Below, in pieces: positions 53,219-63,033 of a stretch of DNA of 64,000 nt. The notes below the pieces were generated by a model. The model did no database searches, had not been told where the DNA came from, and saw nothing but the letters and a program-made list of their open reading frames with translations. The translations under genes and the position numbers were made by a program. Source of the DNA: Pedobacter metabolipauper (lineage in GTDB: Bacteria; Bacteroidota; Bacteroidia; Sphingobacteriales; Sphingobacteriaceae); assembly GCF_004362715.1 (NCBI RefSeq), contig NZ_SNYC01000003.1:745601-809600 (forward strand), read 5' to 3'. Positions within the stretch are counted from its first letter, which is position 1; the number at the start of each line of letters is the position of its first letter.

Positions 53219-55219
53219 CTACGACTTTGGAACAAACAATACCGCGTCTGCAATCACAACACCATTAGATCCGCGGTTAGAGATCTCCACGTAGTTTCTC
53301 TTTCCGGCATCCAGCTGATAAGTCCCAACGCGTACCCATTCTCCTGAAGTCTGTCCAACCACACTGATATCTGCATCTTTAATGATTAGTGCATGTACTT
53401 GTTTTCCATCATAGACGGTGACCTGTGTAATTGTTGATCTGTTCTTTACTTTTGGATAATACATATACACTTCATATTTCCCTTTCTTTGAGAGCTCCGG
53501 TGTATATTTCACCGATTTCTCTATAGCAGGGGATGGTTCTTCAGTGAGTAAATAATCTGCTCCATAACCTCCGTAATTGTGACTTGTCCAATCTCCCTTT
53601 TTCTCTGCATGTATTCCATTGTTATCCGCGAGGATCTCCGGAGCGCTTCCATCTGCCAGCGGGTTACTTTTTAAAAAAGCCTGAAGCTTTTTTACATCTA
53701 TTTTCTGAACGCTGGTATGGTTATCAATGGCCTGTACTGCTGCTATGGCTGCCGACTGACCCAATACCATAAAAACAGGCTCCATGCGAATAGATCCATA
53801 TGCAATGTGCGTTGCTGAAAGACAAACCGGTACGATTAAATTTGAAGCTTCATTTTCTTTGGGGATGATGGCCCGGTAAGAGATCGGGTAGGGACCAAAA
53901 CCACCTTCCTCTACATTGCCTTCGTTTTTTACCATCCCATTTACCACGAGGCGGTCGCAGTTGTGGGAATCCATCGTATAGGCGGCCATGCCTACGCCAT
54001 CTGTAACGGTTTCTTTGCCCTGACAGTGGTGCTGCGTCATGACAAGCTCTCCAATCATTCTCCTGGCTTCTCTGACATAAAGCTGGTGCGACCAGTTTCC
54101 GTTGTTCACATACTCATCCTTTGGATATCCCCATTGCTTAATTTCTTCACGAACAGATAGTGGCACCCGGGGGTCATTGCCAACAAAATAGAGTAATCCT
54201 TTAGTATAATCGATATGGGCTTTCCAGATCTCTGCACGTTTTCCGTAATCTGCATCGGGATAGTCCCAGTTCATTCCAACCATATCGGTAGAAAATCCAT
54301 TCCTGTTGTTAATATCAGTCTTTCCGTTTGGCATTTGGCTCCAGATAAATCCATCCTGCAGCGATTTCCAGGGTCTTTTTTCCATCTGCCGGATCAGCAG
54401 TTCATATCTTTCCGGCTGATAATTATCTGGTTTGGTAATTGCAATCCGGTTTGACGGATTGTTGCTGAGGCAGATCCGGAAATTATAAGCCTGTACCTTT
54501 TTATCACCGGCTCCGCTTTCTGCAAGGGTTCCGGCATTTATGCCCCACAGCAGACCACTTGATGCATCTGCAGGAATACGGTAGGGGTCTATGCCATCCG
54601 GGAGCTGGTGGCCATTTTTCAGCTGACTTCCATTAAAGGTCTCCTGATATAAGCTGTTGGCTTCACGGCCAACTGTGTATGATACGCCAGACATGGCCAT
54701 CAAATCTCCCTCGTAAGAACAATCAATATAAACCCGGGCACGTACCGTTTGAGGTTTAGCATTCAACACGTTTTCCAGCTGGATCTCCTTAATGGTATTT
54801 CCATCCTTTTTAACGCTGGTCAGCCTGTTTTCATACCATACGGTGACTGCAGACTTTTTGATATATTCCTGAAAAAGATTTTCCGCTACATGCGGCTCAA
54901 AGATCCACTGTTCAAATTTGCCATAGTGCTGACCAATCCGGCGGTAAAAATCCAGTGCCAGACCACTAATGGCATATTTATTACCAATATCCGTCAGGCC
55001 CAGACCACCGGAACTCATTCCGCCAAGGTTTTTACCGGGTTCGACCAACAGCACTTTTTTACCAAGTTTTGCTGCTGTGTATGCGGTAATTACCCCGGCA
55101 GAAGTACCTCCATATACGCAGATATCATATGAGGTATTTTTTTCCTGCCGGGCGTTTACGTGTTCATATCCAAATGTGGTTAGAAGCACGCAGCATAAAA
55201 TGTATTTGGCTATTTTCAT
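53219..55219 (-). CDS. Exported FAD-dependent oxidoreductase with golvesin-like C-terminus
   Basis: 666 aa with a signal peptide ending VNAR. The FAD-binding fold is at the start: VYGGTSAGVITAYTAA and LVEPGKNLGGMSSGG (about 35-75), and a typical family block is YIDCSYEGDLMA. The C-terminal ~120 aa (from GDWTSHNYGGYGADYL) look like the golvesin/xanthan-lyase-type beta-sandwich that may bind a carbohydrate. This FAD_oxidored family is common next to SusCD genes. It is the only candidate enzyme of the second uptake locus, 10 nt beyond SusD 2. The substrate and reaction are unknown. Confidence 0.85.
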   Translation of the reverse strand: MKIAKYILCCVLLTTFGYEHVNARQEKNTSYDICVYGGTSAGVITAYTAAKLGKKVLLVEPGKNLGGMSSGGLGLTDIGNKYAISGLALDFYRRIGQHYGKFEQWIFEPHVAENLFQEYIKKSAVTVWYENRLTSVKKDGNTIKEIQLENVLNAKPQTVRARVYIDCSYEGDLMAMSGVSYTVGREANSLYQETFNGSQLKNGHQLPDGIDPYRIPADASSGLLWGINAGTLAESGAGDKKVQAYNFRICLSNNPSNRIAITKPDNYQPERYELLIRQMEKRPWKSLQDGFIWSQMPNGKTDINNRNGFSTDMVGMNWDYPDADYGKRAEIWKAHIDYTKGLLYFVGNDPRVPLSVREEIKQWGYPKDEYVNNGNWSHQLYVREARRMIGELVMTQHHCQGKETVTDGVGMAAYTMDSHNCDRLVVNGMVKNEGNVEEGGFGPYPISYRAIIPKENEASNLIVPVCLSATHIAYGSIRMEPVFMVLGQSAAIAAVQAIDNHTSVQKIDVKKLQAFLKSNPLADGSAPEILADNNGIHAEKKGDWTSHNYGGYGADYLLTEEPSPAIEKSVKYTPELSKKGKYEVYMYYPKVKNRSTITQVTVYDGKQVHALIIKDADISVVGQTSGEWVRVGTYQLDAGKRNYVEISNRGSNGVVIADAVLFVPKS

Positions 55220-55229
55220 AGTTAGGGAA

Positions 55230-56912
55230 TTAATAGAAAGGATTCTGGACCAGGTTGGTATTGGTTAGGGTTTCAATATTCGGGATAGGCCACAAATAAT
55301 CACGGTTCTTATTAAAGGTTCGCACTTCAATAACCCGCATGTCTGCACGGTTGGGTACAGCAGAATAGTCTGCCAATCCATTTTCATCAATTTGCGGTGC
55401 AGCAGCAACCAATCCGCGCTGAACCCTTCCATAGAAATTACCGGTCATTGCTTTCTCTGCTATTTTCCATCTCCGAAGGTCGGCAAGCCTGAATCCTTCA
55501 TTGGCCAGCTCATACATCCGTTCTTTACGAACCAGGCTCCTGAATTCGTCCTGCAGCTTTCCGGTTGTAATTTGCGGCATATTCACACTTGGCCGCGTTC
55601 TAACGAGGTTGATGGCCGCATAAGCCGATTCATCCAGCTGATTTAATTCTGCTTTGGCTTCTGCATAGATCAGCAGGATCTCTGCGTACCGGATCTGGAT
55701 CACGTTAAGCTCAGAATTTGCCCGGTCTAACCGGTCCTGCAGATCAACATATTTTTTCCAGCAATAACCGGTAAACGTAGCAAATGCGTTGAGTGCATCC
55801 TGGTTATCAACACGTGTTGCCGGCGTGGTGTTATAATTCCAGCATTTGAGGCTGTCCCTGTGGGTCTCGAACTGGTAGTTGTAAAATACAGATCCCGGCA
55901 CCGCAATGGTAAACCCTAATCTTGGATCCCTGTTCTTATATGGATCCTGCGGGTCAAAAAGAGGTGATTCGTCAATATTTAGTCCGTCGGTACATGGAAA
56001 TACATCTACTAAGGATTGCGACGGAACCTTATTGGTAAAACCCAGCCCATTTCTGGACAGGAAGTTATTGGGCGTATTGTGAACCTTGGTGTTTGCGGCT
56101 TTTAAAAATTGAAATGCAAAGATGATCTCCGGAGAATTTTGTCCGGCGTAAGAAAACAATGCACCGAAATTGGTATGCAGGCTATAAACCTTCGAATCGA
56201 TCACCAATTTTGCAGCTTCAGCAGCATCAGCCCACCTGCCATTGTTTAATGCGGCCCTTGCCTTAATAGAAAGCGCAGCTCCGCGTGTTGCCCGTCCAAC
56301 ATCAGCACCGGTATAATTTAACGGCAGATCTGGTGCAGCTTCGGTCATCTCTTTTAAAATAAAATCTACAATTTCTATTTTAGGTGTTTTTGGAAGCTTT
56401 GCATCTTCAAGCTTTAACACATTGGTAATCAGAGGAACATCTCCGAAATAGTCAATCATATATTGATATACGTAAGCCCTTACAAATCTAGCTTCTGCCT
56501 TAGAACGGTTAAAGATGGCCGCAGTACTGTTGCTTCTTACCTTTTCAATGTTGTCCAGAATAAAGTTACATTTTCCGATTACGCGGAAACCTTCCGTCCA
56601 GATCGTTAACGCATAGCCGTTATTGCTGTCGTGATTTCCTTTTCCAAGCGCCTGAAGTGAACTGTTGTTGCGGTCCCAGCCCATATCTGTAGCATCATCA
56701 ATGCTCAGGTTTGTAGGCATATTGTCTAGCGGGAGATAATTGAGATACTTGTACAATCCGTTGACTGACAAGACCAGCTCGTCTTGATTGGCAAAGTAAG
56801 TTTCATCAGAAGGACCGTTTAACGGGCTTTTATCGAGGTATCCTTTCTGACATGCAGGCATAGATACCACAAAAAGGACGGCAATGATATAGGTGTATAA
56901 ATGAGTTTTCAT
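55230..56912 (-). CDS. susD: SusD/RagB-family substrate-binding lipoprotein (2)
   Basis: 560 aa, the usual length. It has a lipobox (VSMPAC) then QKGYLDKSPLNGPSDETYF, a typical SusD start. Repeats such as ARFVRAYVYQYMIDYFGDVPL and VIQIRYAEILLIYAEAKAEL, and the C-terminal YELANEGFRLADLRRWK, confirm the family. It pairs with SusC 2 just upstream (11 nt). It is distant from SusD 1. Confidence 0.95.
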   Translation of the reverse strand: MKTHLYTYIIAVLFVVSMPACQKGYLDKSPLNGPSDETYFANQDELVLSVNGLYKYLNYLPLDNMPTNLSIDDATDMGWDRNNSSLQALGKGNHDSNNGYALTIWTEGFRVIGKCNFILDNIEKVRSNSTAAIFNRSKAEARFVRAYVYQYMIDYFGDVPLITNVLKLEDAKLPKTPKIEIVDFILKEMTEAAPDLPLNYTGADVGRATRGAALSIKARAALNNGRWADAAEAAKLVIDSKVYSLHTNFGALFSYAGQNSPEIIFAFQFLKAANTKVHNTPNNFLSRNGLGFTNKVPSQSLVDVFPCTDGLNIDESPLFDPQDPYKNRDPRLGFTIAVPGSVFYNYQFETHRDSLKCWNYNTTPATRVDNQDALNAFATFTGYCWKKYVDLQDRLDRANSELNVIQIRYAEILLIYAEAKAELNQLDESAYAAINLVRTRPSVNMPQITTGKLQDEFRSLVRKERMYELANEGFRLADLRRWKIAEKAMTGNFYGRVQRGLVAAAPQIDENGLADYSAVPNRADMRVIEVRTFNKNRDYLWPIPNIETLTNTNLVQNPFY

Positions 56913-56923
56913 ATGTTGATTAT

Positions 56924-59900
56924 TTAAAAGGTAATGTCTAAACCGAAACTATACAGTTTAACCTGTGGGTAGATGTTTCCGGAACCAACAGGTGCTTCCA
57001 CATCATATCCTTTCCAGAATTGATCAAACGATAATACATTTGAACCGTTTCCAAAGACCCGCAGCCGACCGATCCCTAATTTTTTGGATAGGCCTGATGG
57101 CAGTTCATAACCCACCTGGATATTTTTGATCCGTACATAGGAGGCATCTTTTAGCCAGAAGCTGGAAGCCTGCTCGTTATTCGATTCACCAAAGGCCAAT
57201 CGTGGAAATGCAGCATTCGGATTGTCGGGTGTCCACCGGTCTTTGTTTTCTTCACGGATGGTTCCGCCAATGGCACCGCCAACATTAAAGGGAAGAATGC
57301 CCGGGCCTGAGAGGTATCCATTGGCCTTGCCAACACCCTGGATCAGTACTGAAAGGTCAAATCCCTTATATCCTGCCCCTAAATTTGCGGCGAACGTATA
57401 TCTTGGAATGGTTGTTCCAATGATGATTTTATCACTTTCGTTAATCAGACCATCACTGTTCTGATCCTTGTATTTAATGTCGCCTGCCTTAACCGTACCA
57501 AACTGTGTGGCATGTGCCGCAACATCTGCATCTGACGTGAAGAAGCCCTGTGCCTCATAACCGAATAGTGACTGGATCGGATATCCTTCCCGGTTTACCA
57601 ATAATCCGCTTTGATTGATCCCGCGTGTATCCACAACTTTATTTTTTACATCGGATATATTGAGGTTTACATTGTAATTAAAGTCACTGATCTTTCCGCG
57701 GTAGCCAACACCAAGTTCCCAGCCAATATTATCCACTGTACCTGCATTTTGAAATGGTTTATTTAAACCGATGATCAAAGGCACGTCAAGCTGAAGCAGG
57801 ATGTCTGTGGTATGTCTTTTATAATAATCGGCTGTTACCGTGAAGTTGTTGAACAGGGTAAGATCCAAACCAATGTTCCGTTCTTCCGTAGTTTCCCAGG
57901 AAATATCTTTATTGGCCAATGTATTCAATGCCGCAGTATTTACGATCTGCTTGCCAAGGGTATAGGACTCCAGAACGATAGCCGTTATAGAAGGGTAGGT
58001 ACCTATGTTTTGATTGCCCAGTCTACCCCAGGATACCCGGATCTTGGCTTCATTGATAAAGCTTTTTAATCCACTCATAAATCCTTCTTCACTGATGCGC
58101 CATCCTGCAGATGCAGACGGAAAGACCCCGTATTTGTTGCCTTCAGAAAAACGGGAAGATCCATCATAACGCACATTGGCCTCAAACAGGTACCTGCCGT
58201 TGAAATCGTAATTTAAACGACCGAACAGGGATTGCAATGCCCATTCTTCACCGCTTCCGGTGGCTTGCTGGTTTAATGCTGACCCGGCATTAAGCACCGG
58301 ATAATCCGGCAGGATATAGGTATCACGGAATGCATTGATCCATTCCTGGTAATAATCTTCACGGGATGCGCCTGCCAGCAGCTTAAAGTTGTGGTTTTTA
58401 ACCGCTTTGCTGGCGGTTAGCGTGGCCCGCATGTTGTTAAAAAAAGACTGGCTCTGGTATTGACTTAACGAAGTTAGCGCAGGGGTCAGATAACTTGCAT
58501 TTCCATTTGGTAAGTACGATTGAATGGCCTTTCTAAAGTTCTTTCCCGATGACAATGCATATTTAGGAGAATAGGCAGCTTCGGCAACCAGCCAGTTGAA
58601 TGGTTTATAGTTTACGGTAGCGTTGATGCTCCCAAAAGGGGCACGGGTACGGTTTGTACCCCCATCAATACTTGCTGAGATCGGATTGGAACCATTCCAT
58701 CCAACACCCCATTTTCCATTCTCATTGATCCCGATCTGGTTGGCCGGTATTCCATTCATCCATTGAAAGATCTCTGTGGAGCCGGCTGCAGGATCTGTAG
58801 TAATGGCATTGACATATTGCAGATCAACGCGAGCACTCAGCTTATCTGAAAACGTGATATCTGCGTTGTTTCGGATGGTATATCTTTTAAATCCTGAATT
58901 TTGAATGATCCCTTTCTGATCGAACAGTCCAAAGGAACCGAGCATCTTTACTTTCTGGGTACCACCCTGAATGGTTACAAAATGACTTTGCTGTAACCCG
59001 GAACCTGTTAGGGTTTCTTTTTGCCAGTCTGTATTTGGATAAAGATCTGAACTGACTCCATTCTGATCGCGGTAATTTTGGATTAATGTTTCTGAATAAA
59101 GCGCGGATCTGCCAGTATTGGTATACGCTTCATTAATGAGCAACATATAATCCAACCCATTTACCAGGTCTGGCATATTTGTAGCTTCCTGCCAGCCGAT
59201 ATAATTGTTATAACTGATGCTTACCAGATCCATTTTAGCTCTCTTGGTTGTAATTAAGATCACGCCATTGGCTGCCCTGGATCCATAGATAGAAGACGAC
59301 GCCGCATCTTTAAGTATAGAGATCGATTCGATCAGGTTGGGATCGATGTTGTTCATGGAACCCTCGATGCCGTCTATCATCACCAACGGCTCTGCACTGC
59401 TTGTCGTGAGGCTGCCAATACCGCGGATGCGGATGTTACCGGCATCACCACCAGGCCGGCCGGATGCCTGCTTTACGGTAACACCAGGTGCCATACCCTG
59501 CAAAGCCGCAGACGTTTGCCCCATTGGTCGGGTAGCGAGATCCTTACCGGATACTGTTGAAACCGCTCCGGTTAACGTTACTTTCTTTTGGGTTCCATAA
59601 CCCACCACCACCACTTCGGTTAAACTTTGGTCCAGTTCCGTTAGCCGCACATTGATGGTAGTTTGATTGCCTACTGCAACAACTTTTGTGGTAAAGCCAA
59701 CATAGGTAAACTGCAGGTTATCACCGGAGCCTGCTTCAATGGAATAATTTCCATTTGGATCAGTTACTGTTCCTGAACCGCTGCCCATAATCTTTACGCC
59801 AACTCCCGGAATCGGATTTCCCAATGAATCTGTTACCTTTCCTTTGATGATTTGCAGTTTTTGTGAGCTGCTTTCTGATTTTAAGGGCGTACGGTCATCC

Positions 59901-60232
59901 TTTCCCTGCTGTTTCTGCAGCACAATGTATTTTTCACGGATCAGCCATTCTATACTTTTACCCTGCAGGGCAAGCCTCATCACTTCATCAAGCTCGGCCT
60001 GGTTAAAGTTTACGGCAATTTTTTCTGAATCATTCAACAGGCTGTTGCTGTAAAAGACGGTTAAGCCAGTCTGCTTTTTAATAGATTTGAACAGGTTAGC
60101 CAGTGTGATGCTGGTGTTCTTAATGCTGATCTTGTTGATTCCCTGGTTCGAGGCCCTGGCCGGAACAATGAAATAAAGGATAAGGATAGCTGGCAATAAC
60201 TGCCGGCTAAGTCGGGTAAGTTTTCTAAGCAT
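56924..60232 (-). CDS. susC: TonB-dependent receptor with STN domain, SusC family (2)
   Basis: 1102 aa. It has a signal peptide, then an STN domain (about 35-105, ISIKNTSITLANLFKSIKKQ...GLTVFYSN) that transmits the bound state to FecR, a CarboxypepD_reg-like domain (IIKGKVTDSLGNPIPGVGVK), a plug (SILKDAASSSIYGSRAANGV) and a barrel to the end. The STN plus the FecR and ECF sigma genes directly upstream form the classical cell-surface signalling circuit of Bacteroidota. The gap to FecR is 69 bp. Confidence 0.95.
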   Translation of the reverse strand: MLRKLTRLSRQLLPAILILYFIVPARASNQGINKISIKNTSITLANLFKSIKKQTGLTVFYSNSLLNDSEKIAVNFNQAELDEVMRLALQGKSIEWLIREKYIVLQKQQGKDDRTPLKSESSSQKLQIIKGKVTDSLGNPIPGVGVKIMGSGSGTVTDPNGNYSIEAGSGDNLQFTYVGFTTKVVAVGNQTTINVRLTELDQSLTEVVVVGYGTQKKVTLTGAVSTVSGKDLATRPMGQTSAALQGMAPGVTVKQASGRPGGDAGNIRIRGIGSLTTSSAEPLVMIDGIEGSMNNIDPNLIESISILKDAASSSIYGSRAANGVILITTKRAKMDLVSISYNNYIGWQEATNMPDLVNGLDYMLLINEAYTNTGRSALYSETLIQNYRDQNGVSSDLYPNTDWQKETLTGSGLQQSHFVTIQGGTQKVKMLGSFGLFDQKGIIQNSGFKRYTIRNNADITFSDKLSARVDLQYVNAITTDPAAGSTEIFQWMNGIPANQIGINENGKWGVGWNGSNPISASIDGGTNRTRAPFGSINATVNYKPFNWLVAEAAYSPKYALSSGKNFRKAIQSYLPNGNASYLTPALTSLSQYQSQSFFNNMRATLTASKAVKNHNFKLLAGASREDYYQEWINAFRDTYILPDYPVLNAGSALNQQATGSGEEWALQSLFGRLNYDFNGRYLFEANVRYDGSSRFSEGNKYGVFPSASAGWRISEEGFMSGLKSFINEAKIRVSWGRLGNQNIGTYPSITAIVLESYTLGKQIVNTAALNTLANKDISWETTEERNIGLDLTLFNNFTVTADYYKRHTTDILLQLDVPLIIGLNKPFQNAGTVDNIGWELGVGYRGKISDFNYNVNLNISDVKNKVVDTRGINQSGLLVNREGYPIQSLFGYEAQGFFTSDADVAAHATQFGTVKAGDIKYKDQNSDGLINESDKIIIGTTIPRYTFAANLGAGYKGFDLSVLIQGVGKANGYLSGPGILPFNVGGAIGGTIREENKDRWTPDNPNAAFPRLAFGESNNEQASSFWLKDASYVRIKNIQVGYELPSGLSKKLGIGRLRVFGNGSNVLSFDQFWKGYDVEAPVGSGNIYPQVKLYSFGLDITF

Positions 60233-60301
60233 ACATTTATTATATAAGGTTTGCTCTAAGACGCCTTATGGTTTAAAATGGGTGAAGGCCTGCAAAAAAT
60301 A

Positions 60302-61438
60302 TTACCTGAACGTCAGCACTCCGTCTTTAAGTTCTCCTTTTATACCAGAAGAAAGCTGAAGATTTGACAGCAGGAGATCCAGGGTCTGTTTCTTATCAAT
60401 TTCCCCGGTAAAGGTCTGACTGGCAAGAGATGAAGACTGGTAAGATACTTTTACATCGTACCACCTGGTCAGTACTTCGGCGATATCAGACAGCGGCTGA
60501 TTGTGAAACTGATAGGTTCCGTTTATCCAGGAAAGTACTTCTGAAGGATCAAACGGCCTGATCTGAACGGCTTCCTGCAAGATATAAACTTCTTCTCCGG
60601 GATTTAGCGGAATAAACCGGTTCCCTTTTTTAGCAGAAACTGATCCGCTGATCAATGAAGTGGTAAATTTACCGGTACTGTAAGCATTCATATTGAACTT
60701 TGTTCCATATACATGAACGTCTGCATGGGTTGTATGGACAATAAATTCCTGCTTTTTATTTTTTGTGACTTCAAAATAAGCTTCACCGTCCAGGTATACC
60801 TCACGTGTTCCTTTTCCAAAAGTAAAGGGGAAACGTAAAGTGGTTGCAGCATTGATCCAAACGACCGTGCCGTCTGATAATTTGATCTTATAATCTTTCG
60901 TGGGCGGAACTACTAAGGTTGCCCACTGGTCATTTTCAGCATCGTTTGCCGTGTAACTCAGTTCATTCTTACCTGCATTGATCTGGGTTTGGCCGACCTG
61001 TATAGTTTGTGCTGTAGCCAGATCAATGGTCTTTCCACCTGTAGTTTTAAGGTAAACCTGCTTTAATCCAAACCTGGGGTTTATTTTCGTGAGTTGCTGT
61101 GGATCGGGGTTACTTCGTATAAAAAGCCAGGCAAGGGGCAGGGCAAGGATCAGTATTGCTGCTGCTGCAACCTTCATCCCGTTTTTATTTTTGACATGGG
61201 TATCCCTGGAGTGTACAATTTTTGGCTGTGCATGATCCCAGGCCTGATCTGCGTCCAGATTCGCCATAAAAGCCTTTCCCTGTTCGCTATTCATTTTTGA
61301 GGTTAGTGATTCCCAAAATTCACGCACTTCCGCATGCTGCATAATGGCTTGTTCAGCAACAACATTGTCCTGTTCACTAATTGTTCCGGCAATCTTTTCA
61401 AATAAAAGTCCGTGTATGTATTCCTTGTGATCTACCAT
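60302..61438 (-). CDS. FecR-family anti-sigma factor
   Basis: 378 aa. The N-terminal cytoplasmic region (about 1-85) should hold the sigma factor. One membrane span (about 90-108, AAAAILILALPLAWLFI) follows, then the periplasmic FecR domain (about 170-275, with VVPPTKDYKIKLSDGTVVWINA and DGEAYFEVTKNKKQEF) and a DUF4974-like end (PLSDIAEVLTRWYDVKVSY). The gene is 40 nt downstream of the sigma gene and precedes the STN-type SusC, consistent with signalling from SusC 2 to the sigma factor. Confidence 0.93.
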   Translation of the reverse strand: MVDHKEYIHGLLFEKIAGTISEQDNVVAEQAIMQHAEVREFWESLTSKMNSEQGKAFMANLDADQAWDHAQPKIVHSRDTHVKNKNGMKVAAAAILILALPLAWLFIRSNPDPQQLTKINPRFGLKQVYLKTTGGKTIDLATAQTIQVGQTQINAGKNELSYTANDAENDQWATLVVPPTKDYKIKLSDGTVVWINAATTLRFPFTFGKGTREVYLDGEAYFEVTKNKKQEFIVHTTHADVHVYGTKFNMNAYSTGKFTTSLISGSVSAKKGNRFIPLNPGEEVYILQEAVQIRPFDPSEVLSWINGTYQFHNQPLSDIAEVLTRWYDVKVSYQSSSLASQTFTGEIDKKQTLDLLLSNLQLSSGIKGELKDGVLTFR

Positions 61439-61478
61439 GCGTGTACCTTAGACTCCTTTATAACCAAAACAGGTGAAC

Positions 61479-62018
61479 TCATGGCTTATATTTATTTAAT
61501 TTCTGCTGCAGGGTCTTTACTGCGAGCTTTAAATGTGTTTTAATGGAATTTACAGAAATGCCCATTTCTTCTGCAGCTTCCTTATATCTTTTTTCTTCGA
61601 GATAGACCAGCTTAAAGGCTTTTTGACGCTGAACAGGCAGTTCATTAAAGATCAAACTTAAGCCTGCTTCATAATCCTCACGCGCGTTATGATCCTGAAT
61701 ATCATCTGTTTCTATATTTAATTTATAATTCTCTAATTTTTTTTCGGTTCTTTTCTTTTGTTCCAGGTAGATCAAACAGCGGTTATGCAGGGCCCGAAGC
61801 AGGTAGGCTTTTATGGAAGTATTGATAAAGAGGTAGTTTTGTTTTTGCCAGATGGAAACGAAGAGATTCTGAACAAGGTCTTCCGCATCCATTTCATCTT
61901 CAATCATGAAGTATGCTTTAACAGAAAGAAGTTTGTAATATTTTTTAAACAGCAGCGCATAAGCGGAGATATTTCCACCTTTCAGTTCATCCAGTAATAT
62001 TTGGTCATCCTTCTCCAT
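61479..62018 (-). CDS. ECF-type RNA polymerase sigma factor
   Basis: 179 aa from ATG 62018; the same frame can be read from 62102, but the extra 28 residues are not sigma-like and the shorter form has the normal ECF length. Region 2 (DAEDLVQNLFVSIW) and region 4 (YKEAAEEMGISVNSIKTHLKLA) are clear. It probably recognises the promoter of the SusC 2 locus. FecR is directly downstream. It has the sigma-70 family layout common in Bacteroidota (Sigma70_r2 and Sigma70_r4_2). Confidence 0.92.
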   Translation of the reverse strand: MEKDDQILLDELKGGNISAYALLFKKYYKLLSVKAYFMIEDEMDAEDLVQNLFVSIWQKQNYLFINTSIKAYLLRALHNRCLIYLEQKKRTEKKLENYKLNIETDDIQDHNAREDYEAGLSLIFNELPVQRQKAFKLVYLEEKRYKEAAEEMGISVNSIKTHLKLAVKTLQQKLNKYKP

Positions 62019-62130
62019 TAATCTTTTAATGAGACGGTTAAATATATAGTTAAAAGTTAATAAAGCAAAATGACATACTAATTTTGTTGGTGCTTTCGTC
62101 ACTAAAGATCATTAGTTCAGATATGTTGGT

Positions 62131-62889
62131 TTAGAATATTGTAGTATTCGATTCCATTTTATATAATTTCTGGCATTGCTTACATACGAAACTGATCCGT
62201 TTGTTCTTTCCGGTCTCTATTTTTTCTATGGGATGTTTAAGCGGGCATTGTTCTTTATTATAGGCTTCCCAGTGTTTGCTTAACGTATTTTCTCTTTTCC
62301 ATTTAAAGAAATCAAAACCGTAGTTTCTGGCTTCGGCAATAATTGCTTTTTTAATGGGAGCGGGGATCGAACCTACTGTACTTAAAGGATGGACCCGGGT
62401 ACGGTACAGTACTTCATTTTTTATGATGTTTCCTGATCCTGAAAAGATCTTTTGATCAAGCAGTACATCACAGATTAAAGCAGAATCCTGCTGTTTCAAT
62501 TTTTTCAAAATCTCCTTTGGATCCCATTGATCAGACAGGATATCAACCGACCAATCATATACCTGGTCAAGATCGCCTTCAATTAAGCTAACCAAACAGG
62601 TATAGAAATTCAATTCGGCATTTTTAAAGCCCAGTCTGATCTTTACATCCCCATCTTTACGTTCATTGATCCGGTAGGTGCCGAACATCATCAGGTGAAT
62701 TTTGATCGTCAGCTGGTCGAAACAGATCAGCAAATGTTTGCCCCAGGTCCGGATTGCATTGACTTTTTTACCGATTATCCTGTCCATATCAATGTCTGCA
62801 GTTCCTTCTGCTACAATAACTTCTAAACCTTCCAGCTGAAGCGTTTCAATAAGCTTTCTTAAAATTAATAACGATGGTCCTTCAGGCAT
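62131..62889 (-). CDS. Fpg/Nei-family DNA glycosylase/AP lyase
   Basis: 252 aa. The N-terminal catalytic MPEGP (Pro 2 and Glu 3 after Met removal) matches the family, and K51 (TWGKHLL) is the usual Lys. The H2TH region has QKIFSGSGNIIKNEVLYRTRVHP. The zinc finger is a variant: Cys 215 with His 219 (CPLKHP), then Cys 236 and 239 (VCKQCQ). It excises oxidised bases and cuts the strand. Members with this finger are closer to Nei-like than classical MutM; I cannot name the substrate. It is divergent from the MerR gene across 144 bp. Confidence 0.87.
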   Translation of the reverse strand: MPEGPSLLILRKLIETLQLEGLEVIVAEGTADIDMDRIIGKKVNAIRTWGKHLLICFDQLTIKIHLMMFGTYRINERKDGDVKIRLGFKNAELNFYTCLVSLIEGDLDQVYDWSVDILSDQWDPKEILKKLKQQDSALICDVLLDQKIFSGSGNIIKNEVLYRTRVHPLSTVGSIPAPIKKAIIAEARNYGFDFFKWKRENTLSKHWEAYNKEQCPLKHPIEKIETGKNKRISFVCKQCQKLYKMESNTTIF

Positions 62890-62903
62890 ATACTTGGTAG
62901 ATT

Positions 62904-63030
62904 TAATTTTATTTAACCAATTAAAAATAAAAAGGTTTTATCTGCTTAGCAATCCGGAAATATTCTTTGAATTGCTATTATCTGCAATATTTACTATGTT
63001 TGTCTAGATAAATCTAATTTTATTTAGACA
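62904..63030. promoter_or_regulatory. Candidate operators between the glycosylase and the MerR/B12 gene
   Basis: The right-hand site has a 12-bp inverted repeat, TGTCTAGATAAA (63001-63012) and TTTATTTAGACA (63019-63030), with one mismatch and 6 bp between. It ends 3 bp before the MerR ATG at 63034. The 12-mer TAATTTTATTTA of this site (63015-63026) occurs again at 62904-62915, 14 bp from the glycosylase start. An inverted repeat with a second partial copy in a divergent gap is what a MerR-type repressor would be expected to bind. Confidence 0.55.
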
Positions 63031-63033
63031 ACA

